Of a stretch of 64,000 nucleotides of DNA, positions 8,936-18,366 are shown in pieces (the stretch's first letter is position 1; every line of letters begins with the position of its first letter). The position numbers and the translations under genes are program-made. Source of the DNA: Desulfobaculum bizertense DSM 18034 (GTDB lineage: Bacteria; Desulfobacterota; Desulfovibrionia; Desulfovibrionales; Desulfovibrionaceae); the NCBI RefSeq assembly GCF_900167065.1, contig NZ_FUYA01000004.1, positions 62,001 to 126,000 on the forward strand. The letters run 5' to 3'. The notes beneath the pieces were generated by a model. The model had not been told where the DNA came from. It did not search any database and saw only the letters and a program-made list of their open reading frames with translations.

Positions 8936-10691
8936 AGAGATCCAGCAAATCAAGGCGTTGATTGCCGAGGGGAAGAAAAAGGGTTTTCTGACGTTTGACG
9001 AGGTCAGTAAAGCTCTGCCTTCAGAAATTAACAAGCCTGAGCAGATTGAAGAAGTTATTGCTATTTTCGAGTCGATGGACATCATGATCGTCGACAACGA
9101 AAAAGAAGCTGACGAGCTGCGCATGAATGCTGTCTCCGAAAGCGAAAGCTCTGAAGATTCCAATCTGAATCTTACAGAGGAAGAGGACTCGACAGATTAC
9201 GCATCCCGGAGCACTGACCCGGTACGCATGTATCTGCGCGAAATGGGTTCTGTTTCTTTGCTCGACAGAGAGGGCGAAGTTGTTATTGCTAAGGAGATTG
9301 AAGAAGGCGAGCTGGATGTCCTCTACGCATTGGTAGAGGTCCCCGTTGCTATTGAAGAGCTTGTTTCCGTAGGCGAAAGCCTCGAAGACGGTCGAGTCAA
9401 GCTGAAGGACGTCGTTAAGACCATTGAGGAAGACGACCCCAGCGAAGACGAAATGAACCAGCGCCAGCGTGTTATTTTCCTTTTGGAAGAAATTGGAAAT
9501 ATCTACACGGAGAAGCATGAGCTGTATCGACGTCTTGACGAGTGCGCCACAACTGATCGCAAGGTTTTTGATCTCCAGAATGAGATCATGGACTACAAAG
9601 AGCAGATTGTTTCCCGCCTGCGTGACATCAAGCTCGAAAAGACTCTTATTGATGAAGTGATTGAGACCGTTGGTGACTATGTGCGCCAGATGCACAACTG
9701 CCAGCGTGACCTTTCTGCATATTTGCTGTCCACAGGCAAGCCCACGCAGGAAATTCGTGACCTCTTTGAGGCTCTGGATGCCCGTGAGATTAACCCTGTG
9801 GACGTTGCCAAGGAACTCGGCCTTTCCGTTGAAGAGATGTTCTCCTTTAAGGAAATCATTTCTGGTAAGATCGAAATCCTGAAGCGTCTTGAAACCAAGT
9901 GCTGCCATCAGGTCCATGACCTTGAGGATGTGCTGTGGCGCATCAAGCACGGTAACAGGACTGCTGCCCGCGCAAAGCAGGAGCTGATTCGAGCCAACCT
10001 GCGACTCGTTGTGTCTATTGCCAAGAAGTACACCAACCGTGGTCTCCAGTTCCTTGATTTGATTCAGGAAGGAAACATCGGCTTGATGAAGGCTGTCGAC
10101 AAGTTCGAGTACCAGCGTGGATACAAGTTCTCCACATATGCAACATGGTGGATTCGGCAGGCCATTACCCGCGCCATTGCGGACCAGGCTCGCACAATTC
10201 GTATCCCTGTGCATATGATAGAGACCATTAACAAGCTGATTCGTACCTCCCGTTATCTCGTTCAGGAGCTTGGACGCGATCCGTCTCCGGAAGAGATTGC
10301 AGAGCGTATGGATTATCCTCTTGATAAGGTCAAAAAGGTCCTCAAGATTGCCAAGGAGCCTATTTCCCTCGAGACACCAATCGGTGACGAGGAAGATTCC
10401 AGCCTCGGCGATTTTATTGAAGACAAGAAGGCTGCCGCACCTGCCGAAGAGGTGGTGAACACCAAGCTCGGCGAGCAGATTGCTGGTGTGCTTTCTGACC
10501 TGACGCCTCGTGAGGAGCAGGTTCTGCGCAAGCGTTTTGGTATTGGCGAAAAGAGCGATCACACCCTTGAGGAAGTTGGTAAACTCTTCAACGTTACTCG
10601 TGAACGTATTCGTCAGATTGAAGCCAAGGCTCTGCGTAAGCTGCGCCATCCAGTTCGAAGCGCACAGCTTCGTTCTTACTACGAGAACTAG
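8922..10691 (+). CDS. rpoD: RNA polymerase primary sigma factor
   Basis: Housekeeping sigma-70 of 589 residues. Region 1.1 is followed by [13 protein letters not shown] (region 1.2), an acidic spacer, region 2 with [18 protein letters not shown] and the -10 reading helix [14 protein letters not shown], region 3, and region 4.2 with [20 protein letters not shown]. The start ATG lies inside the last codons of dnaG with GGGAGG before it. A strong terminator closes the operon. The opposite strand is open over nearly the whole gene, but that is a by-product of codon use, not a second gene. Confidence 0.98.
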   Translation: MSNIKEIQQIKALIAEGKKKGFLTFDEVSKALPSEINKPEQIEEVIAIFESMDIMIVDNEKEADELRMNAVSESESSEDSNLNLTEEEDSTDYASRSTDPVRMYLREMGSVSLLDREGEVVIAKEIEEGELDVLYALVEVPVAIEELVSVGESLEDGRVKLKDVVKTIEEDDPSEDEMNQRQRVIFLLEEIGNIYTEKHELYRRLDECATTDRKVFDLQNEIMDYKEQIVSRLRDIKLEKTLIDEVIETVGDYVRQMHNCQRDLSAYLLSTGKPTQEIRDLFEALDAREINPVDVAKELGLSVEEMFSFKEIISGKIEILKRLETKCCHQVHDLEDVLWRIKHGNRTAARAKQELIRANLRLVVSIAKKYTNRGLQFLDLIQEGNIGLMKAVDKFEYQRGYKFSTYATWWIRQAITRAIADQARTIRIPVHMIETINKLIRTSRYLVQELGRDPSPEEIAERMDYPLDKVKKVLKIAKEPISLETPIGDEEDSSLGDFIEDKKAAAPAEEVVNTKLGEQIAGVLSDLTPREEQVLRKRFGIGEKSDHTLEEVGKLFNVTRERIRQIEAKALRKLRHPVRSAQLRSYYEN

Positions 10692-10714
10692 GCGTCTCCT
10701 GATGCAAAAAATGA

Positions 10715-10745
10715 GGCCCATCCGGTATTCCGGGTGGGCCTTTTT
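10715..10745 (+). terminator. Intrinsic terminator after rpoD
   Basis: An 11-base stem (GGCCCATCCGG with CCGGGTGGGCC, one G-T pair) around a four-base loop, followed by TTTTT. It ends the rpsU-rpoD block. Confidence 0.9.
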
Positions 10746-10816
10746 GTTGTCCTGTGGCGTGGCACGCAGTACACTCAGTGTGTTTTTATGACGATATTTA
10801 AAGGAATTCTGGTGAG

Positions 10817-11563
10817 ATGAGAAAGAAAAGTATTCGGCTACTGCTCGGTGCCTGTGCCCTGTGTTGCGTTTGTTTTCTTTTGCAGGGCACTTCTGCGCAT
10901 GCTGCTCGCTATGTGCGGGCGGTGACCCTGAAAAATGTTCAGGCGGAATGGATCCCTGATGGTGATACTGTCCATCTGCGGAGTGGTGAGAAGGTCCGTC
11001 TTGTCGGAATTGATACTCCAGAAACAGGGAAAGATGGAAAGCCTGCGCAGTATGGAGCCAAAGCCGCCAAGAAACGCCTTCGCCACCTGGTCAAGGGGCA
11101 GCAGCTGACGATTCGGTCAGTCAAACCACACCGCGACAAGTATGATAGAATACTGGGTGAGGTTTTCTTGCCAAATGGAACGCTGGTGAATGAGCTGCTT
11201 TTGCGGGAGGGGCATGCCTACTATTATTGGTTTAAGGGCTTGCCGCAACAGATTAAATCTCGATATCGGAACGCGCAAAATCAGGCGATTTTGGGCGGGG
11301 CGGGGTTTTGGCCGCATATTTTAGACAAGCCACTGAGTCAGGCTCCGTGGGTAGGCAACAGGCGGAGCCGCCGTGCTTTTCCAAAAGGGAGTTATCACGC
11401 GAAACGACTGAGTCCTCGGAATCAGGTGCTTTTTTTGAATTTGAGAGAGGCGTTGCTTAAAGGGTATAGTCCTTCGCGGCAGTATTCTCCATGGCGGGAA
11501 AAAGCACAGAAGAATCTCCGGAAAGTCTTGTATAGAGCCATGAAAAGTCGATATAAGCTCTGA
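10817..11563 (+). CDS. Secreted thermonuclease (SNase) family protein
   Basis: Calcium-type staphylococcal-nuclease fold enzyme that cuts DNA and RNA. The 248 residues begin with a clear signal peptide (KKSIRLLL, a hydrophobic core, then a cut after SAHA near residue 29), so it is exported. Core motifs are DGDTVHL (48-54), RLVGIDTPE with the catalytic Arg/Glu pair near 61-69, and DKYDRILGEV. The C-terminal 90 residues are basic and not part of the nuclease fold. The gene has its own promoter space after the rpoD terminator, and no partner gene is evident. A role in nucleic-acid scavenging is inferred. Confidence 0.85.
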   Translation: MRKKSIRLLLGACALCCVCFLLQGTSAHAARYVRAVTLKNVQAEWIPDGDTVHLRSGEKVRLVGIDTPETGKDGKPAQYGAKAAKKRLRHLVKGQQLTIRSVKPHRDKYDRILGEVFLPNGTLVNELLLREGHAYYYWFKGLPQQIKSRYRNAQNQAILGGAGFWPHILDKPLSQAPWVGNRRSRRAFPKGSYHAKRLSPRNQVLFLNLREALLKGYSPSRQYSPWREKAQKNLRKVLYRAMKSRYKL

Positions 11564-11665
11564 GAATATGAAGAATTGTTTCATGTGTAACATTGTGCAC
11601 ATATAGTAATTTTACAATTATGTGAATTGAAAAATTCCATAATTGGCAAAAATATTGTTTTTTAT

Positions 11666-11694
11666 TTGACGCTGAGTTTTGAAAAAAGTAGTCT
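11666..11694 (+). promoter_or_regulatory. Candidate sigma-70 promoter of gltB
   Basis: TTGACG (11666-11671), a 17-bp spacer, then TAGTCT (11689-11694). The box pair sits in AT-rich DNA about 140 bp before gltB, leaving a long leader. Predicted by eye. Confidence 0.5.
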
Positions 11695-11739
11695 GTTTTT
11701 CCCATTACATGATGTCTTGGGGACTTGCCGAAACCACAA

Positions 11740-11764
11740 CGAGCCAGTGTCGTGGCTTGTTTTT
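11740..11764 (+). promoter_or_regulatory. Small hairpin with T-run in the gltB leader, possible attenuator
   Basis: CGAGCCA pairs with TGGCTTG (seven pairs, one G-T) around a six-base loop and is followed by TTTTT. It lies between the predicted promoter and the gltB start. The stem is weak; attenuation is only a possibility. Confidence 0.3.
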
Positions 11765-11833
11765 GATTATTGACGCTTTTTTTGAAATAGAGAGTGACCA
11801 TGGAAAGTGGCCACATTCACGAGGTACCATAGC

Positions 11834-14800
11834 ATGCAACATGCACCAATTGCTCAAGAAAAAGACGCCTGCGCAATTATTGCCTTCATTGATAAAAGAG
11901 GGCGAACAAGCCACGCCAATATTGTTAAAACAATCGAAGCCCTAAAAAAAATGGCTCACCGTTCTGGTGACATTAATAATGAGGGTGATGGCTGCGGCGT
12001 TATGACAGATATTCCTCGTGAGCTGTGGGCCGACCGACTTGAAAAAGCTGGCCTGTCCCGACACCTTGCGGAGAGCCGTGGTTTTTTTGTGGGACATATG
12101 CTGTTGCCGCATTCCATTCGTCAGGACGCTGATGCCCATCTTGCCACTGTGCGTGCCCTGTTTGCCGGAGCTGGCCTTGAGCTGATGTATGAAGAGCTTG
12201 GCGCGACCCGTGATGGAGAACTCGGTCCCATGGCCCAGCAAGAGGCCCCTCTTTTTTGGCAGGTTGCGGGTATTGTCCCTGAAACTTTGCTGAGCGATGC
12301 TAACAGCGTTCTCTTCCGCCTGCAGATGGACATCGAAGCCGCTATTCCGGATATGCACATTGCCTCTCTGTCTCGTGACAGCGTGGTCTACAAGGTGCGT
12401 GGTGTGCCGGATCTGCTGCCTCGCGTGTATCCAGAGCTGCAAAATCCGCTGACCCGTTCTATGATTACTCTGGGACACAGCCGCTATTCTACAAATACAC
12501 TCCCGACAGTGGAGCGCTCTCAGCCTTTTTCTCTTCTGGGCCATAATGGCGAGATCAATACAATTGAGCGCCTGCGAAGCACAGGCCGTACTCTGGGCAT
12601 TGAACCTGTTCCCGGAGGAAGTGATTCTCAGGACCTGAACCGTATTCTGGAAGGTCTGATTAATATTTATGGCTTTGAGGCAATGGAAGCCTTTGCCATG
12701 GTTTTCCCCTCCGTGCATTCCGAGGTTGAGTCTTACGGCAAGGACCTGCAGGACGTGTATTCGTTCTACCGCTGGTTCTTCCCACCGTCTGCACAGGGTC
12801 CGGCCGCTGTTATTGCCCGCCACGGGCATGTGGTTATGGGCAGTGTTGATGCCCTTGGACTTCGTCCGCTGTGGTTCGGTGAGTCTGACTATGACTACTT
12901 CCTGTCTTCGGAAAAGGGTGTGGTCGATATCGAATTCAATGCGGCTGACCCAAAGCCTTTGGCTCCGGGTGAAAAGATTGCCATTATTACAGGAAGCGGC
13001 CGCAATGGCGTCGTGCTTGAGTACACTGCCTATCAGCGCCGTCTGGCAAAGCTGATGCGAGGTCGGAAAAAGGCACTTGCAGCCTTGAATGGCCTGTATG
13101 CTGATATTCCTCAGCAGCAGAATGGAGAGCTGGAGCTGAAAGACTTTCTAAGTGCAGAGCATGCGTCTTATTCAGATGCAGACTTCTTGAAAAATTCTGT
13201 GCTGGGGAGCTTTGGCTGGCAGAGCTATGACATTGAGATGCGGGAGCAGATCGCAAAGACAGGTCGGGCCGTGATTGGCTCTATGGGCCATATGGGGCCG
13301 TTGGCCTGCCTGAATGAAAAGTCTTTGCCTGTTATTAGCGAGTATTTCAAAGAGAATGTTGCGGTTGTGACCAACCCGGCAATTGACCGAGAGCGCGAAG
13401 CTGACCACTTTACGACGCGGGTGACGCTTGGCGACCGTCCTGATGCTTGGGGAGAAAAGGCTCCTTCTGCTATTGGTCTGGAGCTGCGGACGCCTATTTT
13501 GCTGGGCGGTAATCTGGGGCAGGAGATGCCCCTGGAGACCTCTCGCCGTATTGCGCATGAGTTTGGAACGCAGACGCTTGAGGATGTTTTATCTTTCTTT
13601 ACAGCGCAGAATAGAGACACTGCACGTCTTCACGTCCTTGATGCCAGCTTTGCCTCAGGAAAGGATACGCTCAGGGATTGTGTTGATGCCCTGTGCAGGG
13701 AAGCATGTGTAGCCGTAGAGAACGGGGCGGTCCTTCTGCTCGTTGATGACTCCCGAAGCTTTCGAGAAGAGAGAGTCTTTATTGATCCGGGGCTGGTCCT
13801 TCCTGCGCTGGTTGCGGCGCTGGATGAAGCCGGGCTTCGCCGAAACTGCTCTGTGATTATTCGCTCCGCTGCGATTCGTAATCTTCATGACGTGATGTTC
13901 CTCATGGGGCTTGGAGCCGATGCTCTGAATCCATATATGGTCTGGGCCATGTCGTGTGAGTATGCCCTTGAGGAGAGAACTCCTGAGGACGTTGTGCGCG
14001 TGAGCATGGATGTCATCCAGAAGGGCATGGAAAAAGTTATGTCCACAATGGGCATTCATGAGCTGTGTGGCTACGGTCGTATTTTCTCGTCTGTGGGTCT
14101 GTCTCAGGAACTTGCCCAGATCTTTGCGTGCCCCAATTTCTGCGCGTCTGAGACGTCTGGCTTGTCTTTTGCCCGTCTCGAAGAACAGGCTGCGGCCCGG
14201 CTTGAACGCGCTATGGGTGATGACAAGGCTCCACTTTGGAAAGATCCCAAAAGAAACATCAAGGTTGGTCGAGTCCTGCGTGCTGCCGCACAGGGTCGTT
14301 CTGGCTATTTGGAAATGGCAGGCAAGCTCCATGACATAGAGCAGGAGAATCCTGTTGCGCTGCGTCATCTCTTGGGCTTCCGCAAGGGGCTTGAGCATTC
14401 GCCGCTGGCCATGAGCGATGTTGACCTGTCATGTGGCGATCATGATATGCCGCTTTTGATTTCTGCAATGTCCTTTGGCTCACAGGGAGAAAATTCTTTC
14501 CGTGCCTATGCCAATGCTGCCAGAGAGCTGAATATCATCAGCATGAACGGTGAGGGTGGCGAGATTCCGGATATGCTCGGCAAATACCGTCATAACCGTG
14601 GACAGCAGATTGCCTCTGGTCGTTTTGGTGTCTTTATGGATTTCCTGAATTCTGCGGATTTCCTTGAGATCAAAATTGGACAGGGTGCAAAGCCTGGTGA
14701 GGGCGGCCATCTGCCCGGACAGAAAGTTTCCGAGATGGTTGGTCGTGCCCGTCACTGCAAGCCCGGCATCGCGCTTATTTCTCCCTCCAACCACCACGAC

Positions 14801-16402
14801 ATTTATTCCATTGAGGACCTTGCGCAGATTATTGCTGAACTCAAGGTCGCCAACCCAAAGGCAAGAATCAGTGTAAAGATTCCTGTCACCAGTGGCGTTG
14901 GAACTATCGCAGTGGGTGTTGCCAAGGCTGGTGCAGACATTGTGACGGTTTCCGGCTTTGACGGTGGCACAGGTGCTGCACGTGAGCACGCCAAGAAGTA
15001 CGTTGGACTTCCCGCTGAAATTGGTGTGTCTCAGGCGCATCAGGCTCTTGTTGAGTCTGGCCTGCGCGAGAGCGTTGAGCTGTGGTGCGATGGTGGCATG
15101 CGCTCAGGTGCAGACGTCCTCAAGATGATTTGCCTCGGCGCAAACCGTGTTGGTATGGGAACCGTGGCTCTCATGGGGCTTGGTTGCATTAGCTGCCAGC
15201 GTTGTCACCTTGACCGTTGCCCAAGAGGCATTTCAACTCAGCTGCGGACCGTCGAGGACGCCAAGGCTCGAGGCGTTAAGGGCTTTACTCCTGTGGATGT
15301 TGCCAATGAGACGGGCAATCTTGTCCGACTTTTTGAACGCATCGGCGAGGAAATGCGCTCAATTTTGGCTGAGCTTGGTCTGAAAAAGGTTACAGATGCC
15401 GTTGGACGGACAGATCTTTTGGAGCAGCTGGCGCTGTCTGAGAGCGTTGATTTGGGACAGGTCCTCGCTGTTCCTGAGCCGCTGTTTGCAGCAAAGGAGC
15501 GGAAGGAACTGCGCACCGCACGCAAGCCGCTCAACACGCTGACCAAGATGATTTCAGATATTGCCATGAATGCATTTCATGGAGAGGGCGTTGAAAAGGT
15601 CCAGTTTACAGACCAAGGCGTTCGAAGCGTTGACCGGGCTGTAGGAACCTATCTCGCTGGCGCAATGAGCCGTGCCTTGAGTTATGACGGAAACAAGCAC
15701 GTGGACCTGCGGCTGGACTCCTCTGTGCCGGGTAATGGTCTGTGCGCATTCAATGTCCCTGGCATTGATTGCATTGTGACCGGTGGAACGCAGGACGGAA
15801 CTGCGAAGGCAAGCTTTGGCGGCGAGGTCGGCGTCTTCAAGGATGCGAACTGGCAGGGGATTCGCCTTGATGGTTCTACAGGCAAGAGTTTTGGCTATGG
15901 CGCCATTGGTGGCACCTTGATGGTACAGAATTACGCGGATTCGCGAGCCTGTGTCCGTTTTTCGGGTGCAGATGTGATTTTCGGTGCCCGCATCACGGAA
16001 CCCATTCATGATGAACTGGGCAATCTTGCTTCGCGAGCGCACCTCAAGGGGTTTGCCTTTGAGTATATGACAGGCGGCAGGGCTGTTGTTCTGGGCGACC
16101 CTGGGCCGTGGATGTGCTCTGGTATGACTGGCGGCGTGATCTATCAGTGTCTGTATCCTGAGCTTGGATTTACAGAAGAGTCCATAAAAGTTCGTCTGGC
16201 ATCCGGTGCAGATGTTGCAGTTTGTCCGCTGGAAGACGAAGGCCTGAACGACATTGAAGAGCTGCTCAAGCGTTATATTCAAGAACTTCGGGCTTCTTTT
16301 CAGGATGAAGAGGCGTGTGCAGTAGAGGAGCTGCTCCAGAATGCTGCAAAACGATTTGTAATGCTTGTTCCTGCATACACTAGGCAGACTAAAGCAGAGT
16401 AA
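11834..16402 (+). CDS. gltB: Glutamate synthase, large subunit type
   Basis: Makes glutamate from 2-oxoglutarate and glutamine-derived ammonia. The 1522 residues carry all four classic parts: an N-terminal class-II amidotransferase whose catalytic Cys would be C13 (after a short propeptide ending EKDA), a central domain, the FMN barrel with the 3Fe-4S cysteines C1118, C1124 and C1129 (x5, x4 spacing), and the C-terminal GXGXG helix domain (GGEVGVFKD to VIFGARI). A GTG at 11807 is in frame, but ATG 11834 has GAGG nine bases before it. No gltD follows, so electrons may come from ferredoxin or from a distant small subunit. The residues after the catalytic Cys (CAIIAFIDK) differ from the usual CGVGF. 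Confidence 0.93.
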   Translation: MQHAPIAQEKDACAIIAFIDKRGRTSHANIVKTIEALKKMAHRSGDINNEGDGCGVMTDIPRELWADRLEKAGLSRHLAESRGFFVGHMLLPHSIRQDADAHLATVRALFAGAGLELMYEELGATRDGELGPMAQQEAPLFWQVAGIVPETLLSDANSVLFRLQMDIEAAIPDMHIASLSRDSVVYKVRGVPDLLPRVYPELQNPLTRSMITLGHSRYSTNTLPTVERSQPFSLLGHNGEINTIERLRSTGRTLGIEPVPGGSDSQDLNRILEGLINIYGFEAMEAFAMVFPSVHSEVESYGKDLQDVYSFYRWFFPPSAQGPAAVIARHGHVVMGSVDALGLRPLWFGESDYDYFLSSEKGVVDIEFNAADPKPLAPGEKIAIITGSGRNGVVLEYTAYQRRLAKLMRGRKKALAALNGLYADIPQQQNGELELKDFLSAEHASYSDADFLKNSVLGSFGWQSYDIEMREQIAKTGRAVIGSMGHMGPLACLNEKSLPVISEYFKENVAVVTNPAIDREREADHFTTRVTLGDRPDAWGEKAPSAIGLELRTPILLGGNLGQEMPLETSRRIAHEFGTQTLEDVLSFFTAQNRDTARLHVLDASFASGKDTLRDCVDALCREACVAVENGAVLLLVDDSRSFREERVFIDPGLVLPALVAALDEAGLRRNCSVIIRSAAIRNLHDVMFLMGLGADALNPYMVWAMSCEYALEERTPEDVVRVSMDVIQKGMEKVMSTMGIHELCGYGRIFSSVGLSQELAQIFACPNFCASETSGLSFARLEEQAAARLERAMGDDKAPLWKDPKRNIKVGRVLRAAAQGRSGYLEMAGKLHDIEQENPVALRHLLGFRKGLEHSPLAMSDVDLSCGDHDMPLLISAMSFGSQGENSFRAYANAARELNIISMNGEGGEIPDMLGKYRHNRGQQIASGRFGVFMDFLNSADFLEIKIGQGAKPGEGGHLPGQKVSEMVGRARHCKPGIALISPSNHHDIYSIEDLAQIIAELKVANPKARISVKIPVTSGVGTIAVGVAKAGADIVTVSGFDGGTGAAREHAKKYVGLPAEIGVSQAHQALVESGLRESVELWCDGGMRSGADVLKMICLGANRVGMGTVALMGLGCISCQRCHLDRCPRGISTQLRTVEDAKARGVKGFTPVDVANETGNLVRLFERIGEEMRSILAELGLKKVTDAVGRTDLLEQLALSESVDLGQVLAVPEPLFAAKERKELRTARKPLNTLTKMISDIAMNAFHGEGVEKVQFTDQGVRSVDRAVGTYLAGAMSRALSYDGNKHVDLRLDSSVPGNGLCAFNVPGIDCIVTGGTQDGTAKASFGGEVGVFKDANWQGIRLDGSTGKSFGYGAIGGTLMVQNYADSRACVRFSGADVIFGARITEPIHDELGNLASRAHLKGFAFEYMTGGRAVVLGDPGPWMCSGMTGGVIYQCLYPELGFTEESIKVRLASGADVAVCPLEDEGLNDIEELLKRYIQELRASFQDEEACAVEELLQNAAKRFVMLVPAYTRQTKAE

Positions 16403-16763
16403 ACAGAACGTACTGGACTCACAGATACAGCACTATGCGCTGTGCTGTGGGTCCTTTTTTCTGAATTAAAAAGAAAAAAATAAAGCAGCTGTTATGACTA
16501 ATTTTGCGACCGCAAAGAATATTTTGTTCGAAAAAAGCAGAGAGTCATGTTCAGGGCAAAAAAATAATTAAAATTAAATTAAAAAAAGCATTGACCGAAC
16601 CGCTATTTTGGGGTGAAGTGCAAATTGCATTTGCGTAAGGCGGTCTTCTTCCTGCATCCAAAGATGTGTTTGGATAAAGTTCTGCCCAGTGCTCTTGGTT
16701 TGTCATGTGAGACATCCTGTATGAGCAAGTTTTGACTTTTTTTCTTTTTTTTGGAGTTTTCCT
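16403..16763 (+). other. AT-rich gap between gltB and the RRM gene
   Basis: After the gltB terminator (16414-16457) come about 300 gene-free bases. The part just before the RRM gene is pyrimidine-rich and ends in TTTGGAG, its ribosome binding site. A TTGACC at 16593 may be a -35 box, but no convincing -10 was seen. The long leader resembles those of cold-induced RNA-binding protein genes only in length. Confidence 0.4.
16414..16457 (+). terminator. Intrinsic terminator after gltB
   Basis: Nested pairing: GGACTCACAG pairs with CTGTGGGTCC and, as an alternative inner stem, ACAGCAC pairs with GTGCTGT. The hairpin is followed by TTTTTT. Confidence 0.8.
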
Positions 16764-17036
16764 TTGTCCAAGAACATCTATGTTGGCAATCTGGCTTGGG
16801 GTGCAACTGACGAAGATCTTAACGACCTCTTCGCAGACTACGGTGAAGTTGAGTCCGCTCGTGTAATCATGGATCGTGAGACTGGCCGCAGCCGTGGTTT
16901 CGGTTTCGTCGAGATGGAAGAGCAGGGTGCTGATCAGGCTATCGAAGCTCTCAATGGCAGCAGCTTCATGGGCCGTACTCTTCGTGTGAACGAAGCACAG
17001 CCTCGCCCGAGCCGTCCTCGCACTCGACGCTTCTAA
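16764..17036 (+). CDS. RRM-type RNA-binding protein, TTG start
   Basis: A 90-residue single RNA-recognition-motif protein. RNP2 is IYVGNL (residues 5-10) and RNP1 is RGFGFVEM (about 44-51), both with the aromatic residues that stack on RNA bases. The tail is short and rich in arginine and proline. Translation starts at TTG, the only start that gives the usual MSKNIYVGN, with GGAG seven bases before it. Such proteins are abundant and often cold-induced in cyanobacteria and deltaproteobacteria; targets are unknown. Two terminators in a row follow. Confidence 0.93.
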   Translation: MSKNIYVGNLAWGATDEDLNDLFADYGEVESARVIMDRETGRSRGFGFVEMEEQGADQAIEALNGSSFMGRTLRVNEAQPRPSRPRTRRF

Positions 17037-17054
17037 ATTTTACGTGCACAATTG

Positions 17055-17082
17055 ACGCCCTCCTTTTGGAGGGCGTTTTTTT
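17055..17082 (+). terminator. First of two tandem terminators after the RRM gene
   Basis: ACGCCCTCC pairs with GGAGGGCGT around a TTTT loop and is followed by seven T. Confidence 0.92.
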
Positions 17083-17109
17083 ATCCCGCCACTTTGGCGG
17101 GATTTTTTT
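17083..17109 (+). terminator. Second tandem terminator
   Basis: ATCCCGCCA pairs with TGGCGGGAT around a three-base loop and is followed by TTTTTTT. It is back to back with the preceding terminator. Confidence 0.88.
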
Positions 17110-18366
17110 GTGGATGTGAGTTCGTTGAAGGCGCGAAGCCACTAAAAAAAAAATTCGAAAACAAGAGCCGTCTGACATAGCGCAAGATAAATTAGGCCTT
17201 AACCCTAAGCTGACCATATTGTGTCTCACAACGGCGCATTTCGACACGACCTCGTCTTTCACAGTGCCATTTGAGAGCATGTGTCTCCGAAGGGGAATCA
17301 ACAAGGCAATGCATAGGCTTGAGGGATGTGAGCGGTGTTTTTTTAGGCGTAGGAGGTCTGTTTGAGATTCTTTTCCGGTAGCTGGTTGTGCGTTGGGGGC
17401 TGACAGAAGATCAAGAGAAGTTCTACGGCGAAATTTTATGAAGAAAAAAGTGAAGCCTTCGAGACGATTTTGTCTGCTTGAACGGTGATGGTCCTTCTAC
17501 GGTGGAAGACATATACGTGAGGGGCGTTGTACAGGGCATTGAAGAAGTTTAGGAGAGTAGGGGGGGGCGTGTAAGTGCCAGAATTTTTTAAGAAGAGAAG
17601 AGTCTTGTAGATTTTGTGGAAGATCCACGAAAAAGCAAAAATTTTTTGAAATTTAAAGTTTACATAATCACGAAGTAGGGCAAGATTTAGACAGGGAAGA
17701 AAGAGTTAAATATATTTTGAAGTTTACATAATCAAATAAAGAGGCTTTAAAAACTAAAAAAGAGGGGAGAGGAGAATTTTTTTAGGAATACGAGGGATAA
17801 TAAACGTTTCAGTTAGGGCGAAGTAGAGAAGCAAAGTCTTTCTGAAAAGATGAAAATTCAAGAGAATACGCAAAGAAATGAAGAGGGGAAGTTTGCTATG
17901 TTACGTCAGGAGATGCAGGCTCGATGCTGTTTTTAACTCTAGAAGGGAAAGAGTCGGCATGCAAACGTGTTTGCAAAGGAAAAAAATGGGATTGGCAAGG
18001 CAGAGTAATGGCTTAATTTTTTGTTCTTTTTATAAAGTTTACATAATTATATATAGCAAATACCAATATCCTCACTCAAAATAGCTAAAACCCACCCAAC
18101 ATTACCAAAAATACAAAAAACTCTGGAGCAGGCATACTCTCCTGCTTCGTTATAAACAAAAGGGGGAGACAAAAGAGAAATAAGCGGAAGGCTTAGCTGT
18201 TAGGAAAAATCTTTTTTAGGCAAAGCGATATACTAATTTTTTTAGTCTTACAGACGAGGTAGAGTCTTTTACCAAGATTCGTCCCATTTGCTTCATAAAA
18301 TTACAGAAAGTGCTTCTTGGTTTACCCGTTGAAGTTTCAATTTTGTTTATGATCAGACCAATTTAA
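17110..18366. other. AT-rich gene desert, left arm of an inverted duplication
   Basis: About 1.25 kb with no credible gene on either strand; the longest frames lack ribosome binding sites and resemble nothing. The plus strand is purine-rich from about 17.4 to 18.0 kb (runs such as GAGGGGAGAGGAG). Three copies of AAGTTTACATAAT lie at 17.66, 17.72 and 18.04 kb. The same motif set, in mirror order and on the other strand, lies at 39.7-40.1 kb, next to a decayed copy of the lysR gene that adjoins this desert. It is thus the better-preserved arm of an old inverted duplication. Confidence 0.7.
17655..18050 (+). repeat. Array of three AAGTTTACATAAT motifs (left arm)
   Basis: The core ACATAAT of the three copies starts at 17662, 17727 and 18041, so the spacings are 65 and 314 bases. 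The context is AATTTAAAGTTTACATAATC, TTTTGAAGTTTACATAATCA and TATAAAGTTTACATAATTAT. The right arm has the same three at spacings 64 and 321, and pairs up individually: C after the core in the middle copy, T in the copy nearest lysR. This looks like a set of protein-binding sites or a structured noncoding element. I know no regulator with this site. Confidence 0.65.

Noticed and set aside
9021-10721. A 566-codon frame on the strand opposite rpoD
   Set aside because: Long antisense frames arise from the codon use of rpoD; the product is low-complexity and starts in the rpoD terminator.
11807-11833. GTG 11807 as the gltB start
   Set aside because: ATG 11834 has GAGG at the right distance; the GTG has none and would lengthen the propeptide.
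17878-18084. A 68-codon frame (plus) in the left desert
   Set aside because: It runs through the third AAGTTTACATAAT motif, has no clear ribosome binding site and looks random.
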